Below, piece after piece: positions 24,723 to 35,237 of a DNA stretch of 64,000 nt (position 1 is its first letter; every line of letters begins with the position of its first letter). The stretch is from contig QJNS01000053.1 of assembly GCA_004154925.1 (NCBI GenBank), positions 301,400-365,399 on the forward strand, in the 5' to 3' direction. The position numbers and the translations under genes were made by a program. A model generated the notes under the pieces. The model was given only the letters and a program-made list of their open reading frames with translations, ran no database searches and had not been told where the DNA came from. This stretch comes from Monosporascus cannonballus. Lineage: Eukaryota; Ascomycota; Sordariomycetes; Xylariales.

Positions 24723-25699
24723 CTAACGTCGACGTTCCCGTCGACTTTCTCGTCGATTTTCCCGTCGACTAGACTGCCGCGTTCCAGGCCAATCGTCCAC
24801 TGTGCCGGTTTCAACATCAGCTAATCGGCTCCTGCCGCTGAATCTGCCGAACCAGCCTCCGCTTGACCCGCCTCTCCGATCGTCACGCACTCTCGCTCGG
24901 CTAGGCCGCGGTGGCTGAGATCCGACCGACGCTGCGTTTCGAGTCGTACCGGCAGACATAGGTTCGGTTCGAGAGCGCTGCCTAGAGATGTATTCGGGAC
25001 GAGACGGTGTGTCAAGGCGATCATGGGGGTCGCTAGGGTCAACATCCGGAATAGGCAGACCCCTCCTTCGGAGGTTCTTTATGCCCTTTTCGCGGAGGTA
25101 AGCCTCTAGGGCTATTGTGTTGCGGTTGTTTGATTTGAAGATGGCGTCGGCAATGTCTCCAACGAATGGGATCAACCCGACGATAAAGTCAACCAAAGCC
25201 AAGGCATACATCCTGGCTTTTAGCGTGAAAGGTAGCCCGCCCTCGACTTGCTTAGCTGTATGGATGACCATCAAAGCCAGAAGGAAGGCCAGCACATCCC
25301 CGACTCTGTCACGACGACAATCAATAACCAGCGATGCCAGATCTTAGAGCAGATGTACTTACACCGGGAATAGCCCGATAACGCTGTCCCAGCCCACGCG
25401 CGTTCCACAAATAGTGCCCAGGCCCGAGTCTAACCTATATGCTCTTCTCTTCATCTTGGTCAAGACCCGGGCGTCGTGCTCGGATATGCCGGGAGGCAAG
25501 GCCTTCTTGACCCTCTTGAGCTTACCGCTCGGTCTCCCGCCAAGCCTCGTGGCAGGTACATATTCGAAATAAGGATCCTAGGATAAGAACGACGTCAGCT
25601 TCATAAGACGTAGTCATCAGGTCAGGCCAAGCCTACCTCGCCACCAAAATGATTCTTTGCATATTCTCCAAACAGCTTCTTAACCACGAAGCTTGTCAT
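24723..25699 (-). CDS. DUF4112 domain membrane protein
   Basis: Function unknown; a conserved fungal and bacterial membrane family. CDS = complement(24723..25305, 25363..25577, 25637..25699), 286 aa, introns 59 and 57 bp. The start is MTSFVVKKLFGEYAKNHFGG. The DUF4112 core spans the second splice: RVGWDSVIGLFP-VVGDVLAFLLALMVIH, then ARMYALALVDFIVGLIPFVG and DIADAIFKSNNRNTIALE. It contains two hydrophobic segments that each hold a PxVGD-type turn, plausibly membrane-dipping. The C-terminal third is disordered and Ser/Arg-rich, and ends in a repeated basic RRENRRESRRERRR tail encoded by near-identical CGTCGA units. Confidence 0.88.
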
Positions 25700-26565
25700 C
25701 GTGGAATTGCTGCTCGCCGTTGATTGTTAACGAAGTGTCGCAATTCGAGCCCGTTTGCAGGGGCCCGTTTTGAGAACAAAGGGCCGGCCGTTATTCGTTG
25801 GTCGCTGGGAGTACTTTCAAAAACAACAGTTATTGAGTTGGGGAATGAAAGGGATGATTACTAGCTGTGGCGCACTCGACACATGAGCGCTCTAGGTTAT
25901 GTTCTCCCCGAGAACGTAGTAGTGGCCTTATGACGAGGGATGCGACATGGAGTGAATCTTTAGGTTGGCGGTATGTACATGGTATATATCAGGTTTTGGC
26001 TTGCACCGAAGATCAAGCAACATTTTGACTTGTGGCAACTCACAACTTGAATCATCAAATGGTCAGGAACTGAGGGAGACGATGATGTCAGAGCCCGCGC
26101 TAAACCGACACCAAGTCGGCCTAGACTTTCTGCTTTCCCGCCAAATCAGAGCCAGGAACATTGCCGGACTTGAGCAAGCGCGGGGCTCGTTCGTGGCGTG
26201 CAATGTGGCTAGTGGCGGCTGCTGGTTCTTATCTGAGGCCTCCTGACGTGTCTAGAACTGCTGCACAGCCACCCGTTAGCACTGGAGGCCGCCCCTTAAA
26301 CCCAAAAGCACTTTCTTCCTGCAACGTCTGCGTAGCATTCACTTCTCTTCGGTGCTTTTCCTTCAAAACATGTTCTAGAAATATTCTTTATTTCACTATC
26401 TACAACCCTAGGCTATCGAGCCCTCCTCCGCTACAGGCCCGGGCGGGCTCGCCCCTGCACTGAGCCTGCCGCTTCAGCTCCGCCCAATGCTAATCGCGCG
26501 CAGTGCCACGTTTACCCACTTCGGTATTCGACGTGGCCCGAGAACATTAGACTCTGCATCACGTC
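25700..26565. other. Intergenic DUF4112-GH62
   Basis: Upstream of the DUF4112 gene and downstream of GH62, both on minus. Nothing recognisable. Confidence 0.5.
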
Positions 26566-27555
26566 CTAGCGCTGCAGTGTCAGCACACCAGGCCGGTAAG
26601 GCAGGAGGTTGTAGTCGCCGCCGGAGTTGGGGGCTTTTCCCTGGTAAAGCAACTGCAGGTTGCACGGATCGACAGTCATTGTCTGGTCGGGGTTGCTGCG
26701 GAACAGATCGCCATGGCTGATGTCGTTGGTCCAGGTGGCGCCACTGTTGGCCTTGCCGGCGAAGGGGTTGCTCTCGGTTGCGGCCTGCGGCGTCCACGAA
26801 CCGCCCAGACTGTTGGCCGTGAACGAGCGGAAGTACCGCCCGTTCGCTCCGATCGCCTCGACGATCATGAGGTATTTGTTCTGGCCCTGGAGGGTGTAGA
26901 CCTGAACTGCTTCGAACAGGTTGTTGGTCGAGTCGCTCATGACCACCGTCGATGACGAGCCGAAATTGCCCGGGAAATTTCCGATGGGCATACTGGCCCG
27001 GTAGATCTTGCCGTTGTCTCCTGCGAAGAACAGGTACATGTTCGTGCTGTCGCCGATGAGTGTCTGGTCGATGGGGCCGGTGCCGGAGCCGGAGATGGAT
27101 CCGGTGAAGAGCGGCTGCGCCGACGACCATCCATTCGGATTGGTGGGGTCTGTCGACGTCCGGTAGGAGAATACGGTCGGACCCCATTGGTAGGCGAGCA
27201 CCCAGATGTTCTTCGGGCGGAAGTAGAAGAGTGTGGGTGCAACAGTGGCCGAATTCATCGTGTTCTGGCTCGCCGAGCCCATGTCAGACCAGTTATTGAA
27301 GAGGCCGAAGTTCATTGAGCCCCATCTCGTTCCCGTGTCGTGGTTCGTCCCATATACGAGTTTCTTGCCGTTGTAATTGACAGCGGTGAAGTCCTTGAGC
27401 GAGACCCAACCCGACTTCGGACTCGCCAGCGGGCCGGTCGATGTCCAGCGGTACGTCGATGGAAGGTTGCACGTCTGCGCCACGACATCCGTCACCGACG
27501 CAAGCAACAAGATGCCGGCCGACAGAAGGCCACCATTGGTCATTGTAAGTCTCAT
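26566..27555 (-). CDS. Secreted GH62 alpha-L-arabinofuranosidase
   Basis: Removes arabinofuranosyl side groups from arabinoxylan during plant cell-wall breakdown; extracellular. The frame is intronless, 329 aa, typical for GH62 without a binding module. Of the two nearby starts, MRLTMTNGG at 27555 is preferred. Residues 1-26 form a signal peptide (hydrophobic [14 protein letters not shown], predicted cut after VVAQ or VVA). The five-bladed propeller family signatures are [77 protein letters not shown] and [19 protein letters not shown]. The presumed catalytic carboxylates are Asp55 (KDFT), Asp163 (PIDQ) and Glu215 (FEAVQ), by family knowledge. A TATA-like box lies about 95 bp upstream. No neighbouring gene shares its pathway. 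Confidence 0.95.
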   Translation of the reverse strand: MRLTMTNGGLLSAGILLLASVTDVVAQTCNLPSTYRWTSTGPLASPKSGWVSLKDFTAVNYNGKKLVYGTNHDTGTRWGSMNFGLFNNWSDMGSASQNTMNSATVAPTLFYFRPKNIWVLAYQWGPTVFSYRTSTDPTNPNGWSSAQPLFTGSISGSGTGPIDQTLIGDSTNMYLFFAGDNGKIYRASMPIGNFPGNFGSSSTVVMSDSTNNLFEAVQVYTLQGQNKYLMIVEAIGANGRYFRSFTANSLGGSWTPQAATESNPFAGKANSGATWTNDISHGDLFRSNPDQTMTVDPCNLQLLYQGKAPNSGGDYNLLPYRPGVLTLQR

Positions 27556-27647
27556 CGTAACGCTTTTAACGCTTTCTCCTCGTATGGACAGGCGATAAAG
27601 AAGAGGCCGAGGATTTGAAGGAGGGAGCCGAGGCGAAGGGCCTGCGG

Positions 27648-27654
27648 TTTTATA
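27648..27654 (-). promoter_or_regulatory. TATA-like box of GH62 gene
   Basis: TATAAAA on the minus strand, 93-99 bp before the GH62 ATG and flanked by GC-rich sequence. Position and sequence suit a core promoter of an inducible secreted enzyme gene. Confidence 0.5.
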
Positions 27655-28890
27655 CACCCCAAGGCATTGCCATACAGGTCCAATTGCTCTGGAAGAGTCC
27701 CACGCATGCGGTGGTCGACCGAAACAAGGGCAGTACAGTACACTGGGTCTGTCGTCCTTCCGGGTCGCCCACCTCTTCGTAGCCTGGTAGGTTCTTCCAT
27801 TATACAAAAGTAGATTAACGGACGTGTGCTCCAGGAGTCGTTATAGCTACGCGGACTGGAATTTCTCCGCAACGCTGGGAGCACCCTGGGAGGGATCCAT
27901 ATAGCTGCGACGACGTTATAGCCGCATCAGCCATGTTACTGGAACGCTTCTAGGCGGTAATCGATTGGCACGGGGGACAACCTTATTGATCGGATCTCGA
28001 CCTCACTGCCACAACTTCTTTCGCAGTACGCTTTTGCTTGTGCTTCAACAATTGCTCTCGTTGTTCTATTCAAACAAGAGCTGATTCCTATTAAGGAGGG
28101 CACACTCAGCAAAGTATTCTTGGGCAGCATCAGCTAGTTCCCCAGACGTTGTTTGCTTGGAACATCTAGCATATGAGCGTCATTTTCGTTCGCTTATGCA
28201 GCGAAGAGCCTCCAATAGTCTCCAGTGTTTAGAGTATTCCGCCTTGCGGACAAGGTTCCACCTTATCTTACCTTCCCGAACACTTACAGTTTGGCTGGAG
28301 ACTTCCACATATCTCAATGTACCCTCTCTGTGTTGTTTGGATATAAATCTGCTGCCCCAGCCGTGCCTGCTCTGATGTTTGGGGGAATAACTCTCGCCGA
28401 CGGTGCTTGCACCTCCTTGTACAATCGCTCAACCTGTTCGTAATAGGCAACTTTTAGTGGGCGAACCCTCCGCTGTCATTAGGCTGAAGCTGAAAAAAGT
28501 TTCGGGAACGAGATACGGCAAAGGATGACATGGTCTCAAAACAATAATCCATAATTTTGAGCGACTTTGCGTGTCCCAAAGCCGCTCCAATAGGGATCTG
28601 CGGTTCTGATTCGCCCGTAGTCTAGTTAGGGGAAAGTGATGGGGAATTTTAAGAGGAAACTCGGAGCCGACTATCCAAAAACGCTAACCAACATGAACAA
28701 TTCTTGCCTTTAAGTAGAGGGACCAGAGTCATAACGCAGAAGTTATAGGTCTGATAAACAATGCGAACAGCTACGCTAAGGTGCTTTAGGCGTGACCGAT
28801 TCCTAATTGCACATTGTCCTCAGTAGCACGGCCCAAATAGGAGGGCGGAACAACCGGACGATAGTGCCACAAAGTATAACAGCTCAAGGG

Positions 28891-29009
28891 AACTAGTCTA
28901 GTTAGGATAGGGAAAAGCTAGTTGTAGGGGAAAGATACTTACCTGTCAAGCATAACCAAGCCTTTTAACTGCGTAGAATAGTCAAGCTTGTGATTCTCCT
29001 AGACTAGTT
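28891..29009. repeat. Possible small element with 11-bp inverted ends
   Basis: AACTAGTCTAG at 28891-28901 is matched by its exact reverse complement CTAGACTAGTT at 28999-29009, enclosing 97 bp. The string TAGTCTAGTTAGG overlaps the left end and recurs at 28618-28630, suggesting a dispersed motif. The end motif is itself partly palindromic, which raises the chance of coincidence. It may be a decayed MITE-like element. Confidence 0.3.
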
Positions 29010-29419
29010 AGTGGTGATCGATTAAAGCCATAGCAAGTCCATTTCACAAACGGGCTTAGTATAGTATTTGCCTACCTACAGAGGAAATAATATTCATTTC
29101 ACGGCCTCCTGTACAGGAGATCTACCTGGGGAGGATATGGCCCATATTCAGCTGTGAGGGCGGCAGCGTTCGCAGGAGGTGCATTGAGGTCGCAAATCAC
29201 CATCATATATATATATATAAGCTGGGTGGACGGCACCAGCTGTATGGTTACAAGCTTTGGGTAAATTGTAATAGAAGTATCCTCTTGTACAATGGCAAAT
29301 CACGTGCGCTGAGCTATAGCGCTTTCCCCTTTAAACAGCTGACTGCGCGGCTACACGCGGTCCCCGTGGGGACATGCGATAAGCCATGATCTACTGAACT
29401 AAGATCCAAGTGGACACCA

Positions 29420-29508
29420 GCTGGCGTGGTCTAATGGTTATGATTTCTCGTTCACATGAAGTGTTCTTTGATCCGAGAAGGTTCCGTGTTCGATCCACGG
29501 CGCTAGTA
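29420..29508 (+). tRNA. tRNA-Val (CAC) with 16-nt intron
   Basis: The folded sequence has acceptor arm GCTGGCG/CGCTAGT (one G-T pair at position 1-72 and one at 4-69), anticodon stem TCTCG/CGAGA, and T-arm CCGTG-TTCGATC-CACGG with discriminator A. The anticodon CAC (29453-29455) is followed by A37 and an intron at 29457-29472, the standard place one base after the anticodon. Without the intron the gene is 73 nt. The wobble first pair is slightly unusual, so a decayed copy is possible. It lies 116 bp before tRNA-Phe on the same strand. Confidence 0.78.
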
Positions 29509-29624
29509 TTTTTTTGCTATACCTCCGCTTCACGCCTGCTTCGAAATTTTTTTCAATTTCCTTCCCCACGTGGCGAGCGTAAGCATCACATAGCGATCTA
29601 AGCTCGTCTCCGGTCAACAGCACT

Positions 29625-29716
29625 GGGCACATAGATCAGTTGGGAGATCGTTAGACTGAAGCTCACTTCGGTTTCATGTTATCTAAAGGTCACCGGTTCG
29701 ATCCCGGTTGGGCCCA
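29625..29716 (+). tRNA. tRNA-Phe (GAA) with 19-nt intron
   Basis: Acceptor GGGCACA/TGGGCCC pairs with one A-G mismatch (5-68). The D-arm GATC-AGTTGGGA-GATC, anticodon stem TTAGA/TCTAA, and T-arm ACCGG-TTCGATC-CCGGT complete the cloverleaf. The anticodon GAA is at 29658-29660, followed by G37 and an intron at 29662-29680. The mature length is 73 nt. The D-loop to anticodon stretch closely resembles known tRNA-Phe. The acceptor mismatch could mark an ageing copy. Confidence 0.82.
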
Positions 29717-30406
29717 GCCTCCTTTTTCATGAGGGTATTTTTAATTTAAGCTTTCTGTAGAAAGTATTAGATTACCGAATTTTTGCTATTTCCTAAAATG
29801 AACTGGTCAATCCTCTGTTTACCCTCCATGTGATAGGTGAATTAATAGTATAGACCCAGAAGTAAATGGCTCGGGCGAGGCCGGTCATATGTGAGAAACA
29901 TCAAGTGCACAGCCGATGTCAGTCCATAAAAGCCCTTATATATATATATATCTATATATATTATGTATGTGCCACGCGGTCAATTGGATAGATAGATAAA
30001 TAGATATACAATCTTCAAAGGCGCCGCAACGATCAGGCTTGGGACCATGAGTTGGCACTAAAACTCTCGAATAAAAACGATTACAGGTGATACTGGCTGC
30101 ATTGCCAACTCCAAACTACCGTATTCGCCATCGTCACCGCACTTCAAGGTAAAGGAGGAACTGCTCTTATGAAACGTAAGCGGGCCATACATCTGCTTTC
30201 TTGCTGCTCTCGCGAGTGGGGGAAACCAAACGCAGATTGCCGAAAATGCTCCAGGCGATGACGCCGGGTATCCATGCTGTGCAGGAGAACTCCGCCAGCG
30301 TAGTTCTTCGATTCGTCTCACTGACATCGAAATGCAGGTTTAAACCGTCGTGGCGGTACCTGCCCGAATTTGGCCTATAGTTTATGTTACCTCTCGTCCG
30401 GTGCTC
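29717..30406. other. Intergenic tRNA-Phe to beta-lactamase relic
   Basis: Contains an AT-type microsatellite around 29937-29961 and a GATA-like run near 29990. No gene seen. A minus frame at 30058-30327 has no family resemblance. Confidence 0.5.
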
Positions 30407-31440
30407 CTACGGCGTCTGTAGTCCTCCATAAGGCGGGATAGGTACTAGGGCTTCCTTGGCTGTCTGATCAGCTAAACTGACGGGGTCGAGTGCCGGAAAA
30501 AGCTTGAACAATTCTTGCATCATCGCCCGCGATGCCCCTTCTGATGCGTCTCCCAATGCCTGTGTATTACTGAAAACGGCAATTGCCGACTGCGTCTCCG
30601 GGAATATGCATAGTGTCGACAGATAACCCGTCACCTGGTTATCGTGGTAAAGCATCAGGCGGCGCAAGGAGTCGTGCCCGAGGACTCGGTTTCCATTAGG
30701 ACAGTTAGTCAGCATGTGTCCGTACAGCGGCGAGGGCATTAAAAAGGCGTGACCACCCATAGCCACGGCGTTTTCATATAGGCCTCGGTGAACTAGCTGG
30801 GCCTGATGCGCTCTGGTTGCACTCATCCCTTTCACTACAGCCACCTCATCCTTGGCTGCATTATGTAGACCGCTGCTACTCGGAACTGCTCGCACCCATT
30901 TTCAACTCACGCGACACTGTGGACCACGGGCATCCAGTCGGCCCCATCATGTGTCTGCGGACAGATCCAGCCGCGGGAGCGCACGAGGTGTCCGATCATC
31001 CTTGATAAAGTGGAGCTCCGCAACGTTGTTGTCATTAAAATCATCGCGAAATGGTGAGTCTATATTTCGATCCATGCTTCCATCCATATCTAGTGGTTCG
31101 AGCAGACGTTTCGTCAGAAACGATGACCAACTTTTGCATCCGTTCACCTTAGCGATGGTGCGTGACATGATTACACACATATAATTGCAATAACTCCACT
31201 CGGGCACGAAACTGTGCGGCGAGCGGTAAATTGGGGACCACGTGCAGTAAATCTTTGGGACCCAGGACGTTCTTGCCAATGCGCGATACCCCGGAAGGTG
31301 AAGTTGCGCTAGGTCCGTGGTGTTGGATAGAGCATCATGGATTGTCACGCAATGTATGAAAGGGTAGGCATCGTGACGGCTCGTGGTCCAAAGAGAGTAT
31401 CCCTTCGTCGCTACCGGAACATAGATATGGTATCAGTCAA
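30407..31440 (-). pseudogene. Decayed beta-lactamase-like serine hydrolase, C-terminal part
   Basis: Conceptual translation on minus gives blocks of the fungal class C beta-lactamase/transesterase family (PF00144) in the right order: a diverged RLTDTISMFR stretch followed by a stop (about 31.4 kb), VTIHDALSNTTDL, FVPEWSYCNYMCVIMSRTIAKV with a YxN motif (Tyr-Cys-Asn), SWSSFLTKRLLEPLDM, FIKDDRTPRALPRLDLS, then after a frame change and stops MMGPTG, and finally VLGHDSLRRLMLYHDNQVTG plus LCIFPETQSAIAVFSNTQAL. The HxG-type motif of the active family is not kept (YHDNQ). In-frame stops near 30,905 and 30,945 and frame changes argue for a pseudogene. The N-terminus with SxxK is not found directly upstream. 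Confidence 0.6.
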
Positions 31441-32611
31441 TCTTCTTGAAACCTGTCCCCGTTCTTCGGTAGCATCTATTCTCCAACGGAGCGGATCAAT
31501 CATTGTACCTTATGAGATGAATTCAATCTTGCAGAACCAGTAGAGCCTGCGCCACTGGTCACGATTAACAACTTGTCAAAATCCTCATTGATGAAAGTCT
31601 CTTTGTAGTAGTGACGGAGTACATACTTCTCGTCATCTTAGTCCTGGAATGATATCTTTAGCTCTTTTACGTTGCTGTGTGTTCCTGCATGATGTCACGA
31701 CGATACGGAACTTATGGGTTTTATGCCAACAGCTACCTGTGTACCGTCAATGTTGCTGACGGGATCACTGGGTCTCTTCTCTCCGTCTATCCTTGCCTGT
31801 ACGTGTTCTATGGCGGAGCGTCCCTTCGAAGTTGCTGCCATGACGTACTGAAGAAAGGGGTCCCTGATGCTCCCGCGCGGGTATGATTCGGTTAGGCCCT
31901 GTGCGGTCCGGTCAGTTGCATCACAATATATCAGAGCGTTCCCGAGCACGATGATCCTGCTTTGCAGCTCTGGAGACATGTATGTTGGAGATGGATATGC
32001 CGGAGATGAGCAGGCGATACTGTTGCCACCGTAATGGAGGGCCAGGGCCGCGTTGATCGCATGGCCAATGATTGGATAGGCATTCAGCAAGCCAGAATTG
32101 CCACTAAGCTCTCTCATTTGGCTAGGCAACTGGGTGCGCGCCCAGCCATGCCCATAGGACTGCTCACGGAAAAGGTGAAAAGGGGCCGATGGTTCGAATA
32201 TGGCGCGAACATCGCCAGAGATAAGCTTGAGATCATAAATACAGCTTCATGCATGATTTCAGAGAAATTCATGCATTTAGGGCGGTGTAGAAGCTGAGAA
32301 GCTTGCGCATACAGCTTCTGATACAGCCCTTAGCGAAAACGACAGAGTCACTGGAGATGCGCGGAGCTGGGACTTGGCGAAGCTGTACGTTGTAATGTGG
32401 CATGTACGCCCGTTTAATGTTTTCATCAGACCCTAGTTGAGGTTGCATAAAGGTGCAGTTCAGGTTTAGGAATATGAAGATACCTTAGTAAGGAAGTCAC
32501 CATAATCCATTGATGAGACTTGCTCGAGGACGCATCCCACCACATTGTATCCGAAACTGTTGTAGATGGAGCACTGACGGGGAGGGCTTTGAATCGAGTG
32601 AGGCGAATGCA
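31441..32611. other. Unassigned DNA between two beta-lactamase relics
   Basis: About 1.2 kb that should not exist in one intact gene. On minus it holds a 144-codon frame (31695-32129) that I do not recognise. It may be further decayed gene, transposon remains or an unrelated insertion. Confidence 0.3.
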
Positions 32612-33000
32612 TCAGTGGTTACCGTGAGTTTTGGTGAGAAATTGGTTGTTTAACCTGATGAAAAGCGTATCTGATTTGCAAAAAGCTGGGCGGTGGCTCG
32701 GCAAGTCGCACACGGTGAATTTACCGCTGTGAGCCTCACGCAAGCCGCTGAGAAAGGTATCAGTATGATCATTTGAGTCAACCTTTCCATCAGTAACAAG
32801 ACAAGCGACGGCCAATGCAGTGAAGCGTTTGCACATCGACCCAACGTTGAACACGGTGCCCGCATCTGGAGGTCGTCTCACGCTGGTGTTGCGATGGCCA
32901 TGATAGCTTTTCCAGTATTGTCCCATACCAGTCGAAGATTCCAAGTACAAGTCCTGGAGCCTCAGAACTGTACAGGTCTCGTCCACGATGGACCTAGCAC
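32612..33000 (-). pseudogene. Decayed beta-lactamase-like serine hydrolase, N-terminal part
   Basis: On minus, GTVFNVGSMCKRFTALAVACL carries the SxxK nucleophile motif (Ser-Met-Cys-Lys) of class C beta-lactamase-like hydrolases, followed by VTDGKVDSNDHTD and FTVCDLPSHRPAF, which corresponds to the family's TIRDLLSHRTGL. The frame then ends, and the YxN and C-terminal blocks are not found next to it. Upstream sequence (33.0-33.3 kb) continues only in broken frames. The SHR-type block here and the VTIHDALSN block at about 31.3 kb correspond to the same family position, so the two fragments probably come from two gene copies. Confidence 0.55.
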
Positions 33001-34083
33001 GACGGATGGCGTCTTGGTCAGTGGGATGCGGCCTCCCGGACGCCGGGACTCGAGAGTTTCGTCATGGGGCAGAAGAGGAGCTTGGTCGGAGCGTTTGAGC
33101 AAGCCAGTAGGGGCGTCCATGTGCCTGCAGATAAACCTTTTTGCCCTGGTCGAACACTGATGGTAGAATGTAACTTGCTCAAGCGGAGAGGAAGATATTC
33201 AAGTGTAGTCGTTTCAGATTCCAAGCGGACTTCTCTCCATCTTATATCAGTATCCCAAGAGTGTCGGTAAGGGGGGGTGTTTGCCACTCTGCCTTGAAAA
33301 CAAATTCACCTCTTGGGCACAATGGGCTCCTCTGAGGAGTGTCCAAGGCGGTAATTAAATTACGAATGGGCTTCGTAGTAACAGCTGGTTTCTGGACTGA
33401 CGACCCTTGGTTCTTTATTCGAATACGGACAGGCCACTGAACCCTTCCCAATTGAACGCCAGGAAGGGCATAAACATACATAAATAAGTAGCATACTTTG
33501 TAAATAACTACTAGGTAGCTATCTGAAATGAAAGAATCAAGCAGCAATCGATAACTCGGCTTGGCGACGACAAGTTAACTGCTAATACCGATGAACCAAT
33601 CAGAGTGCTGAAATCTGGTGGTCATTTTCCGTTTTGGGGAGTCGATAGTGACGTCACCACAAACCCTCCTTTGAGGTTACCGAAACCTTCCCATTGAACA
33701 CACACACCCTCACATTCGACAAAAACCAGCTTCCTGCTTTCCCGGGAGCTCTTTGTTTGGCTCCGGGGCATTCGCCGCGCAGTAATCGCGACCAGGCAAG
33801 GACGAGCTGCTGACGTAGTCGATATATGTGTGTAGCACGGAAGGCATGTGGCTCTGACTGCAAAAGCAAGCCATCTACCTACCGTACAAGAATGTAGATA
33901 GAGTCTCCTACAATATACCAACATTCCTGTCTACTCAGCCACAATCAATAATACCTCCATCATCTCTCCAACTACCCTACCTAGCTGCTTACACAGTAAA
34001 GGCATATATCTCGATACCGCTCGAATCAATCAAAAACAAACACAACTCAGGACTTAGTGCAAGTAGCCAGCAAAGAAACACCA
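33001..34083. other. Intergenic before small membrane protein gene
   Basis: The first 300 bp may hold further degraded N-terminal beta-lactamase sequence. The rest is the leader and promoter of the 34.1-kb gene, rich in CA/CT near the start codon. Nothing else seen. Confidence 0.4.
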
Positions 34084-34499
34084 ATGGGCATCGCATCAGG
34101 TGTGACACACTTCGTCGAGTCGATCCTCGAGGTCCTGCAGGGCCTGGCTGCCGCCGTCGTGCACTTCTTCCAGCTCGCGCTAGACTCGGTGGTCGGGCTG
34201 TTCCGGGGCTTCGTGAGTTTCGTCGAGGGCACGCTCGGTTTCGCGTTTCGTAAGTCTCTCTTTTCCTTCCTGTCCTTTCTCCTCCCACTCCCCGAGCCCT
34301 CTGGCCTACAGGGTATAGGTATTCCCGTGCTTGAGTTGTTAGGGAGATTAGGAGCGCTGACGGCGCTGGCTGACGAACCAAAACCCCTGCAGACAACTTC
34401 TTCATCATCGGTACCCTCATCGCCGTCTGGCTCGGCTACATGCTCTACACGCGGCGCCGGGGCACGGCGCCCGCGAGCCGCGCCGTGAAGCAGAAGTAA
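34084..34499 (+). CDS. Small single-pass membrane protein, 90 aa
   Basis: Function not recognised. CDS = join(34084..34249, 34393..34499); intron 143 bp, GTAAGT...TGCAG, splitting a His codon. The first 55 residues (MGIASGVTHFVESILEVLQG onward) form hydrophobic, amphipathic helix-like repeats with a Phe/Val/Leu face and small residues, and residues about 57-75 (FFIIGTLIAVWLGYMLY) are a likely transmembrane helix. The tail TRRRGTAPASRAVKQK is basic, so it probably faces the cytosol. Similar short proteins of this layout occur in other filamentous fungi as uncharacterised proteins. The continued membrane segment after splicing supports the model. The ATG is preceded by CACCA. Confidence 0.65.
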
Positions 34500-35237
34500 A
34501 ATTAACTGCGGCTCCATACCGGGTCCGCCTTCTCCAGAGAGAGCATGCCGACAGACCCCTATGGACGACGTATAAACAGTACGGTATTGGCTGGATTGCC
34601 TGCCGCTTCTGACGGAAGAGTTTAGTCTTGTTGGGTTAGTCGATATACGGCGAGTGTGCGGGCAACACATGATTGTGGTCGGCGCTGGGATGGTTTTCCG
34701 GGGAGTAATGTGGCTTAATGGTTTTTCCTTTCCCTGAAGGACAGGATTGGAAAATGATGAGCCGGTTCTGGTCTGTTGGCTCTGGACGCGTTGCGGGTTT
34801 GATGATACCTTGATACCATTCGTTTGATGTCTTAGGTGGTTCTATAGTTAGCAATCAAAAGCCTATAGGCTTTTAGGAGTCAGTATGCTCGCGTTGCCAC
34901 GGCAGTTTTCTCACGACGCCATTTTGGCCACAACGCTTCAGTATCGGACCGAAACTCCCCAGTTCACCCAACCCATCATAATCCCTAACAATACAATCTA
35001 ATATACCCGTAGCACCTATCCCCCAAGCTCAACTAACCTTTTAAAACCCACACAATACCACCTCTCACGTCCATCATACTCGATGACGCAGCCGCGTCCG
35101 ATCTCCGCCTTCCCCCCCCCAGCACCATCCTCCTCCTGCGCCCCCTCTCCCTCTCGGCGCGCTCCTCGCCGTCCCAGGCCCTCTTCTTCACACCGCCGGG
35201 AACAGCTCCTCGCCGTACACGTCCGTGCTCACGTAGT
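34500..35237. other. Intergenic 34.5-35.2 kb
   Basis: No gene recognised. Pyrimidine-rich near 35,100-35,200. It may contain the 3' end of the disrupted minus-strand gene listed next. Confidence 0.4.

Larger units (their letters stand above)
27556..29419. other. Intergenic GH62-tRNA
   Basis: Promoter side of GH62, then about 1.5 kb without coding potential. It holds repeated TAGTCTAGTTAGG strings (28618 and 28894), a short AT run near 29205 and the possible inverted-repeat element listed separately. Confidence 0.5.

Noticed and set aside
34047..34670. 207-codon minus frame over the small membrane protein gene
   Set aside because: Antisense shadow. The plus strand gives a spliced protein with a proper membrane helix.
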